From a bacterium (GTDB lineage Bacteria; Bacteroidota; Bacteroidia; Cytophagales; Cyclobacteriaceae), in NCBI GenBank assembly GCA_024743255.1, contig JANSWY010000001.1, forward strand, positions 248,001 through 312,000: 64,000 bases of DNA, read 5' to 3'. Positions 51,002 through 59,926 of the stretch are shown in pieces. Each line of letters begins with the position of its first letter. The stretch's first letter is position 1. The position numbers and the translations under genes are program-made. The notes below the pieces were generated by a model, which was not told where the DNA came from, searched no databases, and worked only from the letters and a program-made list of their open reading frames with translations.

Positions 51002-51868
51002 ATGAAAAAATTGCTCATTTTCTACCTGATCATCCTGCTAGGAATATCAAACTCTTTTGCGCAAGATCAATCTGATTCTACACAAGTAAAAATTGAAACG
51101 CTGGATGGCAATGTTTACCATGGTACAATCACAGAGCAAACAAATGATTTTATAATACTCGCAACCAAGGCTGGAATAATCAAGATTCAAAAAACAACCA
51201 TTACCAGAACTCAGGAAATAGACCCAAAGAAAATCAGGCGGGATAAAGTTTGGGGACCAAACCCTCAATCCACCAGGTATTTCTGGGCACCTAATGGTTA
51301 TGGTTTAAAGCCAGGAGAGGCGTATGCTCAAAATTTAATGCTCTTTTATAATCAGTTTGCTGTCGGAATAACTGAAAACATCTCAATTGGAGGAGGCTTT
51401 ATTCCAGCTTTTCTAGTGTTTAGCCCTACTCCAGTCTGGATCTCTCCCAAAGTTTCAATCCCACTTGTTGAGGATAAATTTAATCTTGGTATTGGTGGCT
51501 TTTTTGGAACTACCCTGGGACATGGTGGTGGAGAAGATTTTGGTCTTGTGTATGGCACATTCACTTACGGTACAAGAGATTACAATATTACCGCTGGACT
51601 AGGTTGGGGATATATGGAGGACGGATTTATTGATGGCCCTGCATTTAACATGGGAGGAATGGCTCGACTTGGCAAAAAATTATATTTGTTGGGAGAATTG
51701 CATATTATAAATGACAATACAGACACAACTAGTTCTCTTTTCGCTTTCGGTGGCAGATCCATGATCAAACGAAACAGTGTGGACTATGGAATATTAATTG
51801 TAGGTGATGAAGGCTCTACTTACGCCCTTCCGTGGTTGGGAATGACTGTTCCTCTAAGCAAAAAATAA
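51002..51868 (+). CDS. Exported barrel-like protein, tandem paralogue 2
   Basis: I chose the ATG at 51002, which gives signal peptide MKKLLIFYLIILLGISNSFAQ; an upstream frame extension lacks a plausible signal. The 288-residue protein has the same N-terminal beta domain (ETLDGNVYHGTITEQT) and NPQSTRYFWAPNGYGL as its neighbours. The C-terminal barrel-like region is most divergent in the loop strands (e.g. GGFIPAFLVFSP versus GAGIVPAFIYGV). It lies about 100 bp after copy 1. Confidence 0.78.
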   Translation: MKKLLIFYLIILLGISNSFAQDQSDSTQVKIETLDGNVYHGTITEQTNDFIILATKAGIIKIQKTTITRTQEIDPKKIRRDKVWGPNPQSTRYFWAPNGYGLKPGEAYAQNLMLFYNQFAVGITENISIGGGFIPAFLVFSPTPVWISPKVSIPLVEDKFNLGIGGFFGTTLGHGGGEDFGLVYGTFTYGTRDYNITAGLGWGYMEDGFIDGPAFNMGGMARLGKKLYLLGELHIINDNTDTTSSLFAFGGRSMIKRNSVDYGILIVGDEGSTYALPWLGMTVPLSKK

Positions 51869-51974
51869 TTTGAATTCTTTAAGCCACTTCTAATTCTTGC
51901 CTTAAGCCAACATTTTTCGCAATTTCTGGTATCGCTCTTGTATTGAGAGTAGCATCATCAAACAAGAGACACAA

Positions 51975-52841
51975 ATGAAAAAGCTACTAATGATTTGCAT
52001 TCTGATTTTGGCAGGGTTGGAATCATTTGCACAAGATCAACCGGATTCCACAGAAGTAAGAATTGAGACTTTAGATGGCAATATCTATAATGGAAAAATA
52101 CTGGAAGAAACAGATACAACAGTTAAACTGGTCACTAAGGTCGGAGAAATTGAGATCCAAAAATCAACCATCAAAAGACGACAGATAATTGATCCACAAA
52201 ATATGCGTTTAGGAAAATACTGGGCTCAGAACCCGCAATCGACCCGATATTTTTGGGCACCCAATGGATATGGACTAAAAAAGGGAGAAGCGTACTACCA
52301 AAATGTATTGCTCTTCTTTAACCAGGCTGCACTTGGAGTAACAGATAGGTTTTCAATTGGTGCAGGTATGATTCCTCTTTTTCTATTGAATGGAAGTCCT
52401 ACTCCAGTTTGGATAACCCCAAAATTTTCAACACCTCTGGTTGAAAACAAAATCAATGTTGGTGCAGGAGGTTTATTTGGAACCGTACTTGGATTTGGTG
52501 GTGGCGGCAGTTTCGGTTTGCTTTATGGTACTGCGACTTTTGGTTCCAGAGATTATAATTTCTCTTTAGGGCTCGGCTGGGGATATGTGGATAATGGTTT
52601 TGCAGACCGGCCTACAGTTAACCTTGGAGGTATGGCCAGACTTGGCCCCAAAATGTATCTACTTGGAGAGTTGTATTTAATCAATGATGAATTTGGAGAT
52701 ACGTTAGGCCTAACCACTATTGGAGGGAGATCGATGATTAAGCGGGTTGGTCTGGATTATGGCGCATTTTTGGTGAGTGATGCTGGATTTTGGTATGGAA
52801 TCCCATGGTTGGGAATATCGGTTCCTCTTAGTAAGAATTAA
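51975..52841 (+). CDS. Exported barrel-like protein, tandem paralogue 3
   Basis: The 288-residue protein is the third tandem copy with signal MKKLLMICILILAGLESFAQ and conserved ETLDGNIYNGKILEETD and NPQSTRYFWAPNGYGL. The loop containing GGGGSFGLLYGTATFGSRD is the most Gly-rich of the three. Shared residues with copy 2 in the N-terminal part (KVGEIEIQKSTIKRR versus KAGIIKIQKTTITR) suggest 2 and 3 are the closer pair, judged by eye. It is convergent with recG. Confidence 0.78.
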   Translation: MKKLLMICILILAGLESFAQDQPDSTEVRIETLDGNIYNGKILEETDTTVKLVTKVGEIEIQKSTIKRRQIIDPQNMRLGKYWAQNPQSTRYFWAPNGYGLKKGEAYYQNVLLFFNQAALGVTDRFSIGAGMIPLFLLNGSPTPVWITPKFSTPLVENKINVGAGGLFGTVLGFGGGGSFGLLYGTATFGSRDYNFSLGLGWGYVDNGFADRPTVNLGGMARLGPKMYLLGELYLINDEFGDTLGLTTIGGRSMIKRVGLDYGAFLVSDAGFWYGIPWLGISVPLSKN

Positions 52842-52893
52842 TTGTTGTTGTAAATAGAGGGGGTGCATGAACCAAGAATGTTTGTCACCCTTC

Positions 52894-54987
52894 TCAACTA
52901 ATTCTTGACCAATTTACCGTGGACTTTTTGAGGTTATCCAATTGAATTTTAATAGGTCGGTACTTTTCTGTTGTCAATTCAGGATCTTCATCAAGTACTT
53001 TTTTTGCACATTCCCTCGCTATTTGAAGAATAGGCCCATCCTTTGCCAAATCAGAAACCAATAGATCCGCTACTCCACTTTGCATGGTTCCCATTATATC
53101 ACCAGGACCTCTCAATTGTAAATCAGTTTCTGCAATTTCAAAACCATCATTGGTTCTAACCATGGTCTCAATTCTGATTTTGGCTTCTTTGCTTAGCTTG
53201 AAATCACTCATCAAAATACAATAGGACTGATCAGCACCACGCCCAACACGCCCTCTAAGCTGATGTAATTGGGACAACCCAAACTTCTCAGAATTCTCTA
53301 TCACCATGACTGTTGCATTTGGAACATTTACCCCAACTTCAATAACAGTAGTAGCCACCATAATTTTAGTCTCACCCTTCACAAACCTTTTCATCTCAAA
53401 ATCTTTGTCCTGAGGCTTCATCCTTCCATGTAGAATTCCAATTGGGATTTTTGGGAAGGCCCTGCTGATACTTTCATATCCATCCATCAAATCTTTGTAG
53501 TCTAGTTTTTCTGATTCTTCGATTAATGGATATACAATGTATACCTGTCGTCCCAATTTGATTTGCTCTGCAATAAATCCAAAAGCCTTTAATCTATTGG
53601 TATCATAGAAGTGAATGGTTTTGATAGGTTTTCTTCCTGCTGGCAATTCATCGATTACCGAAATATCTAAGTCTCCGTAAAGTGTCATGGCCAAGGTCCT
53701 TGGGATTGGAGTGGCGGTCATAACCAATACATGCGGAAATACTTCTTTATTCTTTTGCCAAAGTTTGGCTCTTTGTGCAACTCCAAACCTGTGTTGCTCA
53801 TCAATAATTGCCAAACCAAGATTTTTGAATTTAACTTTTTCTTCAAGCAAAGCGTGAGTTCCTACAAGCACATTCAAACTCCCATCTTCCAGAGCTGCGT
53901 GAATCTCATTTCGATCAGCTTTTTTACTGGAGCCTGTTAATCTCCTGATATTAAGTCCGAGTGCATCGCAAAAAACTTTGAGACCATTGAAATGCTGTTC
54001 TGCTAAAATCTCTGTTGGTGCCATTAAAGCCACTTGAGCATCACTGCTGATTGCCAGCAAACCGCATATAAAGGCAACTATTGTTTTGCCACTTCCTACA
54101 TCACCCTGCACTAATCGGTTCATTTGCTGTCCGGAACGCAGATCTCTGTATACTTCCTTGATTACTCTCTTTTGTGCATTGGTTAATTCAAAAGGAAGAT
54201 GATTATTATAGAATTCTGTTACCAGACTGGAATCATTAAAAACAGCACCTCTGAATTTATCCATCCTGGCAACCTTCATTTTTAATAATTTCAGCTGAAC
54301 AAAGAAGAGCTCTTCAAACTTCAATCGATACTGAGCAAGCTGTAGGACTTTGTTGTCATTCGGGAAATGAATGAATACTACAGCTCTTTTCTTATCCATC
54401 AGCTTATATTCCTGGATAATTTCTGATGGCAGGGTCTCTCTAATATGATTGACTGCATTTACTAGGAGAGATTTTTGATATTTAGATATCGCTCTGCTAT
54501 CGATAAACTTCTTTTTTAATTTCTCTGATGTGTGGTAAACTGGTGAAAGATAAGCTGCTTGTTCATTTTTAGCAGTCAAAACCTCCATCTCAGGATGGGT
54601 GATGTTGATTTTACTTCCAAATCTTGTGGGTTTACCATAAACCACATATTCTACTCCTGGCTTAATCTTATTGGTAATCCAACTTATTCCCTGAAACCAA
54701 ACCAGTTCTATAGAGGAGGTTCCATCTGTAAAATGACCAACTAATCTTTTTTTACGTCCACCTCCTACTAGTTCAAACCTCTTGATTTTGCCTTTTACCT
54801 GAACATTGGGGAGAGAATCATCCAATTCTGAAAGTGAATAGAACTTCGTGCGATCCTCATATCTAAATGGATAATGCTGAATAAGATCCCCGAAAGTGAA
54901 TATCTCGAGTTCCTTATTGATTAAGGTCGCCTTTTGTGGGCCAATGCCTTTTAAGAATTCAATTTTAGTGTCAAAAAAACCAGCCAT
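52894..54987 (-). CDS. recG: ATP-dependent DNA helicase RecG
   Basis: The 697-residue protein is full length (E. coli 693). It has an N-terminal wedge/OB region (KGIGPQKATLINKELEI and onward), Walker A GDVGSGKTIVAF, DEQH box, LVMTATPIPRTLAM and the C-terminal MRGRVGRGADQSYCIL-type motif (here QLRGRVGRG). RecG remodels stalled replication forks and branched DNA. It is followed downstream by gldD with a 69-bp gap. Its end converges on the third tandem barrel gene across a 52-bp gap. Confidence 0.96.
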   Translation of the reverse strand: MAGFFDTKIEFLKGIGPQKATLINKELEIFTFGDLIQHYPFRYEDRTKFYSLSELDDSLPNVQVKGKIKRFELVGGGRKKRLVGHFTDGTSSIELVWFQGISWITNKIKPGVEYVVYGKPTRFGSKINITHPEMEVLTAKNEQAAYLSPVYHTSEKLKKKFIDSRAISKYQKSLLVNAVNHIRETLPSEIIQEYKLMDKKRAVVFIHFPNDNKVLQLAQYRLKFEELFFVQLKLLKMKVARMDKFRGAVFNDSSLVTEFYNNHLPFELTNAQKRVIKEVYRDLRSGQQMNRLVQGDVGSGKTIVAFICGLLAISSDAQVALMAPTEILAEQHFNGLKVFCDALGLNIRRLTGSSKKADRNEIHAALEDGSLNVLVGTHALLEEKVKFKNLGLAIIDEQHRFGVAQRAKLWQKNKEVFPHVLVMTATPIPRTLAMTLYGDLDISVIDELPAGRKPIKTIHFYDTNRLKAFGFIAEQIKLGRQVYIVYPLIEESEKLDYKDLMDGYESISRAFPKIPIGILHGRMKPQDKDFEMKRFVKGETKIMVATTVIEVGVNVPNATVMVIENSEKFGLSQLHQLRGRVGRGADQSYCILMSDFKLSKEAKIRIETMVRTNDGFEIAETDLQLRGPGDIMGTMQSGVADLLVSDLAKDGPILQIARECAKKVLDEDPELTTEKYRPIKIQLDNLKKSTVNWSRIS

Positions 54988-55056
54988 TTTATCGGGTGGT
55001 AAATTATGAACAAAGAGTTGATTTAGAAATAGATTTTTAAACTAAAGTGGCCGATG

Positions 55057-55632
55057 TTACTGCCATTTCAAGGTATTCAATAAATGAATCATATCAGTCT
55101 TGATATAATCTATTACTGGTCTTAACGAATCATTTTTTGTGGCAGTCTTGAAATAGAGGGCACCTCTCAGGAAGTTTTGAGTAGAATCTGTTACATGAAA
55201 TTGAAATTGGCTTGGAACTTCTCCTTCCAATTCCGTTACGGATGCCACCATGCCACTTGGAAGTTGAATAATGCTTTCTTCCATGGCGTATGCTTTTACA
55301 TTATGTTGGGAAGTAAGCTTATAAGAATCCGATAGATATTCATCTGACAATTCCTTCAGATTCTTAATTGGTTTATAAGTGATTTCAACATCAGCATCAA
55401 AATATGGATAGTATAGTTCAATCCAATACCTTTCACTTATCCAGCTGGAATCTCTCAATAGTTTCGCGTGCTTCGAATATTCAAAAATGTATGGGAAGGT
55501 ATCGGGTAGCATGGTGTACTGATATTCCGGAAGATCAATTCTGTTGTAACCTTTCGGTTTTGGGAGATAATCTGTGCTACAAGATGCTAATACAGTTATT
55601 ACTGCTGCTAGGAAAACGATCTGTTTTTTCAT
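55057..55632 (-). CDS. gldD: Gliding motility lipoprotein GldD
   Basis: The 191-residue protein has a lipoprotein signal ([18 protein letters not shown]) with lipobox LASC (Cys18). The conserved GldD features include [16 protein letters not shown] at the N-terminus and [22 protein letters not shown] near the C-terminus. GldD is needed for Bacteroidota gliding and protein secretion. Its start overlaps the gldE stop by 1 nt, the same coupled arrangement as in Flavobacterium. Confidence 0.93.
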   Translation of the reverse strand: MKKQIVFLAAVITVLASCSTDYLPKPKGYNRIDLPEYQYTMLPDTFPYIFEYSKHAKLLRDSSWISERYWIELYYPYFDADVEITYKPIKNLKELSDEYLSDSYKLTSQHNVKAYAMEESIIQLPSGMVASVTELEGEVPSQFQFHVTDSTQNFLRGALYFKTATKNDSLRPVIDYIKTDMIHLLNTLKWQ

Positions 55633-56975
55633 TAAACGACTTTCTTCTCTTCTGGAGTAATGTAAACTCTAACGCGTTTGATTCGTTTTTGGTCTACTGC
55701 CACAATTGTAAAAATAAATCTATCAAAATCAATTTTCTCTCCAGCATTCGGAATCTTAGAATTTAACTCCAATAACAACCCTCCAAGAGATTCACTTTCC
55801 CCTTTGATTTCTTCAAACTCAGAAGAATCAACATCAACGGCCTTACAGAAATCATTCAAACTGGTTTTACCTTCGAAAATGTAAGTGTTGTTATCAATTT
55901 TGTTGTAACCCAATTCCGAATCCTCATCAAATTCATCATTGATTTCTCCCACAATCTCCTCAATAATATCCTCCATTGTAACAAGACCCGATGTACCACC
56001 ATATTCATCCACTACAATAGCCATGTGAACATGTTTCTCCTGAAAATCCTTAAATAAATCGTCAATTTTCTTACTTTCCGGAACAAATAAACCTGGCCTT
56101 AAAAGTCCTTGCCATCTAAAATCATCATCCAATTCTACATGTGGCAAAAGGTCCTTTACATAAAGTATGCCTTCAATCTTATCGATAGTTTCAGTATAAA
56201 CCGGAATTCTGGAGTAACCGTTTTTATTAATTTGATCCATTAACTCATGGAAATCTGATTCTATCTCAATAGCGGAGATATCCAGACGAGATTTCATCAC
56301 TTGCTTAACTGAAAGTGTACCGAAGTTTACAATACCCTTTAAAATATCTTTTTCTTCCTGACTAGACTCCTCGTCACCGGTTGTCATCTCAAGTGCGTGA
56401 TGTAATTCCTCAACGCTGACACTATATCCCTTTCTTTCAACCTTTCTTTCTATCACATTGCTGATGCTCATCAAAAACCAACTAATTGGTTTTAGTATGG
56501 TATAAAACATCCTGAGAAACCCTGACATTAATCTGGCAAAACCAATCCCGTTGTGACTCGCATATACTTTAGGAACAATCTCTCCCACAAAAATGATCAC
56601 AACAGTTGTCACAATAATCAAGAAACCGTAAACCAAACCTGAGGGATTGGAAGTACCAAGAATTTTCCATGTTAGATAAGTAGAAACTGTAACGATCGAA
56701 ATATTGATCAGATTATTGAGAATTAGAATTGTTGCCAGAAGTCTATGAGGATGAGTGATCAGATATAAGATACGCTTATCACGATCATCTGATGAGTCTT
56801 CACAATCTTTTATTTCTTCAGGCTTTAAACTAAAGTATGCCACTTCAGATCCAGACACCAGTCCTGAAAAAAGCAATAAAACCAATATTATCAATCCCAG
56901 TACTACAACGGTAGTAACATCAAAGTTGGCTAGTAAAAGTACCGTCGGGAGGGGATCGTCTGTTGTAGTTTCCAA
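55632..56975 (-). CDS. gldE: Gliding motility-associated CNNM/CorC-type protein GldE
   Basis: The 447-residue protein has N-terminal DUF21 membrane helices (about 15-200), a pair of CBS domains (about 215-340, with [22 protein letters not shown]) and a C-terminal CorC_HlyC domain (about 360-440, [20 protein letters not shown]). In gliding Bacteroidota this gene precedes gldD and is named gldE. The ion or ligand bound by the CBS pair is not known here. The start is TTG at 56975. It follows ssb by 26 bp. Confidence 0.92.
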   Translation of the reverse strand: METTTDDPLPTVLLLANFDVTTVVVLGLIILVLLLFSGLVSGSEVAYFSLKPEEIKDCEDSSDDRDKRILYLITHPHRLLATILILNNLINISIVTVSTYLTWKILGTSNPSGLVYGFLIIVTTVVIIFVGEIVPKVYASHNGIGFARLMSGFLRMFYTILKPISWFLMSISNVIERKVERKGYSVSVEELHHALEMTTGDEESSQEEKDILKGIVNFGTLSVKQVMKSRLDISAIEIESDFHELMDQINKNGYSRIPVYTETIDKIEGILYVKDLLPHVELDDDFRWQGLLRPGLFVPESKKIDDLFKDFQEKHVHMAIVVDEYGGTSGLVTMEDIIEEIVGEINDEFDEDSELGYNKIDNNTYIFEGKTSLNDFCKAVDVDSSEFEEIKGESESLGGLLLELNSKIPNAGEKIDFDRFIFTIVAVDQKRIKRVRVYITPEEKKVV

Positions 56976-57001
56976 AAATTTGTTGTTAGTTCAACATACT
57001 T

Positions 57002-57469
57002 TTAAAACGGAAGGTCGTCAATATCTGTTTCTGTAGATTCGACTGGTCCGCTGCTCACTGGGGTACCAGCAGTGGCCACTGGGCTTGCAGCCTGTGATGA
57101 AGCGACATCTCCATATGATCCTCCTTCAGAATCAGATGGTCTGCCACCAACAAGAGTCATTTCTCTTCCAACAACTTCGGTAACATATCTCTTGATACCG
57201 TCTTTATCATCATAAGATCTGGAAGTAAGTTTACCTTCAATGTAAACCTGATTCCCTTTCTTTAGATATTTCTCAGCAATTTCAGCCAATGGAGTCCATA
57301 ACACTACGTTGTGCCATTCTGTTTTAGTAACTCTCTCACCATCACGAGTCTTGTAAGTCTCACTTGTGGCGATAGGAAAGTTTACTACCGCTCTACCATT
57401 ATCCAAATGTCTTATTTCTGGATCTCTCCCCAAATTTCCTAAAAGAATTACCTTATTAACTCCAGCCAT
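57002..57469 (-). CDS. ssb: Single-stranded DNA-binding protein
   Basis: The 155-residue protein has an N-terminal OB fold (MAGVNKVILLGNLGRDPEIR, KTEWHNVVLWTPLAEIAEKYLKKG) and a C-terminal acidic tip DIDDLPF that contacts partner proteins. The linker is Ser/Pro/Ala-rich. It binds ssDNA in replication and repair. It is 11 bp after mutY and 26 bp before gldE, and probably shares one transcript with them. Confidence 0.96.
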   Translation of the reverse strand: MAGVNKVILLGNLGRDPEIRHLDNGRAVVNFPIATSETYKTRDGERVTKTEWHNVVLWTPLAEIAEKYLKKGNQVYIEGKLTSRSYDDKDGIKRYVTEVVGREMTLVGGRPSDSEGGSYGDVASSQAASPVATAGTPVSSGPVESTETDIDDLPF

Positions 57470-57479
57470 TGATCTGTCT

Positions 57480-58547
57480 TTAAATTAAATGTAACGAAAA
57501 AAAATGTTCCTTCAAATAGTTGTCCACCAGCTTGGGCTTAGGCAAATTTAGCATTTCATTTTCATTGTAAGCTTTCATATCTCCTAAAATCTCCTCAAAC
57601 GGCCCAAAGTCCGATAATTGTACTACCCAAAACATCGCATTGATTCGTTGATGAGTCAAAATGTGCTTGTAAGGTTCAGATTGATCCAATAATACCAGAT
57701 TTGTCAATTGCTCCTTCTTTAATGCCGATTCCAGCGAAAATGTTTCCGATTCCAGCAAAGGAAAATCAAATAAACCTTCCCAGATATCTTTTGGTCCTCT
57801 TTGCTTCATGTAGACACCTTGCTCCGATAAGACCACCAGATAATTGAAGGTCCGTTTTCTAACCTTCACTTTTTTAAGTTTTACTGGTAACTGGTTCTGC
57901 TGGTTAGTTTGGTTCGCAATACATTCAGTTGAAAAGATGCAGCTTTCACAATTTGGATTCTTTGGAGTACAATGAGTAGCTCCAAACTCCATCATTCCCT
58001 GATTAAAGTTTCCTGGATCAGATTCAGGGATAAGTTGATCAAGTACTTCGTAAAATGATTTCTTGGATTTTGGGTTTGCTATATCATCATTGATTCCAAA
58101 TAGGCGAGCGATTACGCGAAATACGTTACCATCCAACACAGGTGTGGGAAGACCAAAAGCAAATGAGCCAATTGCTGAGGCAGTATATTCACCTATTCCC
58201 TTCAGAGATTTTAATTTATTAAAGTCTGCTGGAAACTTTCCATTGTATTCTTCAACCACTTGTTTGGCACATGCATGTAGGTTTCTTGCTCTGCTATAAT
58301 AACCCAGACCTTGCCACATTCTAAGGACTTCCACTTCTGGTGCATTTGCCAGATCAAATACTGTTGGATACTTGTCAGCAAAGTTGAGGTAATAAGGCAA
58401 ACCCTGCTCAACTCTTGTCTGCTGGAGGATGATTTCAGACAACCAAATGAAATATGGATCGGTAGTTTCTCTCCATGGAAGTTCTCTTTTATTATGTAAA
58501 TACCAATTAATCAGCCTTTTACTGAAACTTTTTTGATCAATTCTCAA
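57480..58547 (-). CDS. mutY: A/G-specific adenine glycosylase MutY
   Basis: The 355-residue protein has the HhH-GPD glycosylase domain with catalytic Glu38 (WLSEIILQQTRV), the helix-hairpin-helix LKSLKGIGEYTASAI and catalytic Asp139 (GLPTPVLDGNVFRV). The iron-sulfur cluster Cys are C193-x6-C200-x2-C203-x5-C209. A C-terminal NUDIX-like domain recognises 8-oxoG. It removes adenine opposite 8-oxoG. The start is TTG at 58547, as no in-frame ATG precedes the conserved N-terminus. It is divergent from HU. Confidence 0.95.
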   Translation of the reverse strand: MRIDQKSFSKRLINWYLHNKRELPWRETTDPYFIWLSEIILQQTRVEQGLPYYLNFADKYPTVFDLANAPEVEVLRMWQGLGYYSRARNLHACAKQVVEEYNGKFPADFNKLKSLKGIGEYTASAIGSFAFGLPTPVLDGNVFRVIARLFGINDDIANPKSKKSFYEVLDQLIPESDPGNFNQGMMEFGATHCTPKNPNCESCIFSTECIANQTNQQNQLPVKLKKVKVRKRTFNYLVVLSEQGVYMKQRGPKDIWEGLFDFPLLESETFSLESALKKEQLTNLVLLDQSEPYKHILTHQRINAMFWVVQLSDFGPFEEILGDMKAYNENEMLNLPKPKLVDNYLKEHFFSLHLI

Positions 58548-58572
58548 TTCTGTAATTTTATTTCTACAAGAC

Positions 58573-58604
58573 GTTTTTTATTTACAACCACATTCTTAAC
58601 TTTG
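58573..58604 (+). promoter_or_regulatory. Promoter of the HU operon
   Basis: TAACTTTG at 58597-58604 is an exact TAnnTTTG match. A T-rich stretch (from 58573) occupies the -33 region. Transcription would begin about 50 bp before the GTG of the HU gene. Confidence 0.5.
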
Positions 58605-58659
58605 GGCGCTGAAATCAGAAATTTGACGCTAAATCGTTAACAATTAAATACTTAAAGTT

Positions 58660-58950
58660 GTGACTAAAGCAGATGTAATAAACGAAATTGCAGAGAAAAC
58701 CGGAATTGACAAAGCGGATGTACAGGTAACAGTTGAAGCATTTTTCTCTGTTGTGAAAAACTCAATGGCTGAAGGGGAGAATATTTACGTCAGAGGCTTT
58801 GGTAGTTTTGTCAATAAAAAGAGAGCTAAGAAGATCGCTAGAAATATATCTAAAAACACTGCGATCGTAATCGATGAACACTACATTCCTAGCTTCAAAC
58901 CTTCAAAGGTATTTACAGAGAAAATCAAAAGTAGTACTAAGATCAAATAG
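58660..58950 (+). CDS. HU-family DNA-binding protein
   Basis: The 96-residue protein is a full-length HU/IHF homologue. It starts MTKADVINEIAEKTGIDKADV, has the DNA-binding beta-arm region RGFGSFVNKKRAKKIARN and ends PSFKPSKVF. The start codon is GTG. It coats and bends DNA. It is first in a transcript with the TPR protein gene (3 bp), a 29-residue mini-protein and rng. Confidence 0.93.
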   Translation: MTKADVINEIAEKTGIDKADVQVTVEAFFSVVKNSMAEGENIYVRGFGSFVNKKRAKKIARNISKNTAIVIDEHYIPSFKPSKVFTEKIKSSTKIK

Positions 58951-58953
58951 TGC

Positions 58954-59763
58954 ATGTCGAAGCACCAACTACTTGTGGTTCTGATCGGGATTGTCCTGGT
59001 CATTGGAATATACCAGCTTCCACGTGTTGTAGTTGAAAACGAAGCACTTGAGACAGCAGAGGTTCTTACTGAGCAACAGGAAACACCGGTAAGTCATGCC
59101 ATGGAAATGCCTGAGGAAGTTGCAGAAATAGCTGCCAGCCTTAGGGAGCAAATTTCTAATGGTGAAAATCCAAAAAATAGTATTATCTTTGCGGACTCTT
59201 TGGGAAGATTGTTCCTGAAGTATAATGAGATTGATAGTGCATCAAAGTATGCACAAAAGATATTTGAAATAGATTCTAGCGAGACAGCCAGAACAATGGC
59301 CGGTCTTTTAATGTATGGAATATTTGAAGTATCAAGTGGAGGGGGAAATTCTGCTCAACTTGGAGCCTTAACCAGAAAGTATCTGGAACCGGTGTTTGCT
59401 TCTACAGGCAATCCATCATTAAAGATCAAAATCGGAATGACTTATGTAGGGACTTCTAATCCAATGCAGGGAATTCTGATGATAAGAGAAGTATTGGAGG
59501 AAGATCCTAACAATACCGAAGCATTGTTCAACCTGGGTTTTCTGGCAATTCAATCCGGACAGATGGAAAAAGCTGTAGAAAGGTTTGAAAAAGTCATCGA
59601 TCTGGAGCCTGATAATTGGAATGCAGTTCTCTATTTAGGAATTACATACATGGAATTAGGCCAGGTTGATCAAGCTAAGACGAAATTTGAATACATAGTA
59701 AATAAGAGTAACTCAGCAGTTTTGATGGAAATCGCGCAGAGTTATTTGAAAGAAATAAAGTAG
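58954..59763 (+). CDS. Membrane-anchored TPR protein
   Basis: The 269-residue protein has one N-terminal membrane helix (about 5-23) and C-terminal TPR repeats (about 140-265, with TEALFNLGFLAIQSGQMEKA and NWNAVLYLGITYMELGQVDQA). It is a common partner gene between HU and rng in Bacteroidota. The role is probably as a scaffold, but the partner is unknown. It starts 3 bp after the HU stop. Confidence 0.85.
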   Translation: MSKHQLLVVLIGIVLVIGIYQLPRVVVENEALETAEVLTEQQETPVSHAMEMPEEVAEIAASLREQISNGENPKNSIIFADSLGRLFLKYNEIDSASKYAQKIFEIDSSETARTMAGLLMYGIFEVSSGGGNSAQLGALTRKYLEPVFASTGNPSLKIKIGMTYVGTSNPMQGILMIREVLEEDPNNTEALFNLGFLAIQSGQMEKAVERFEKVIDLEPDNWNAVLYLGITYMELGQVDQAKTKFEYIVNKSNSAVLMEIAQSYLKEIK

Positions 59764-59792
59764 TTTTTTAAAAACATTAAAAAGAAAAGATT

Positions 59793-59882
59793 ATGCCTTG
59801 CGGTAAAAAAAGAAAAAGACATAAGATCTCTACTCACAAAAGAAAGAAAAGACTAAGAAAAAACAGACACAAGAAGAAGTAG
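59793..59882 (+). CDS. 29-residue basic ribosomal-type protein (mS38/AURKAIP1-COX24-like)
   Basis: The very short frame begins MPCGKKRKRHK and consists almost entirely of Lys, Arg and His. It is a widespread Bacteroidota mini-protein annotated in the AURKAIP1/COX24 (mitochondrial mS38-like) group. By composition it is likely ribosome-associated. It lies 29 bp after the TPR gene and 44 bp before rng, in the same transcript. Gene finders often miss it for its size. Confidence 0.75.
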   Translation: MPCGKKRKRHKISTHKRKKRLRKNRHKKK

Positions 59883-59926
59883 TCTTTCGCTAAGACATCT
59901 TTTTAATCACATTAAACTGATAAATC

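Noticed and set aside
52855-52893. GGGTG...CACCC pairing between the third tandem barrel gene and recG.
   Set aside because: The stem is short, the loop is about 20 nt, and no T-tract follows, so I do not call it a terminator.
59017-59030. TTCCACGTGTTG, resembling half of a parS site.
   Set aside because: The second arm does not match and the site is in coding sequence.
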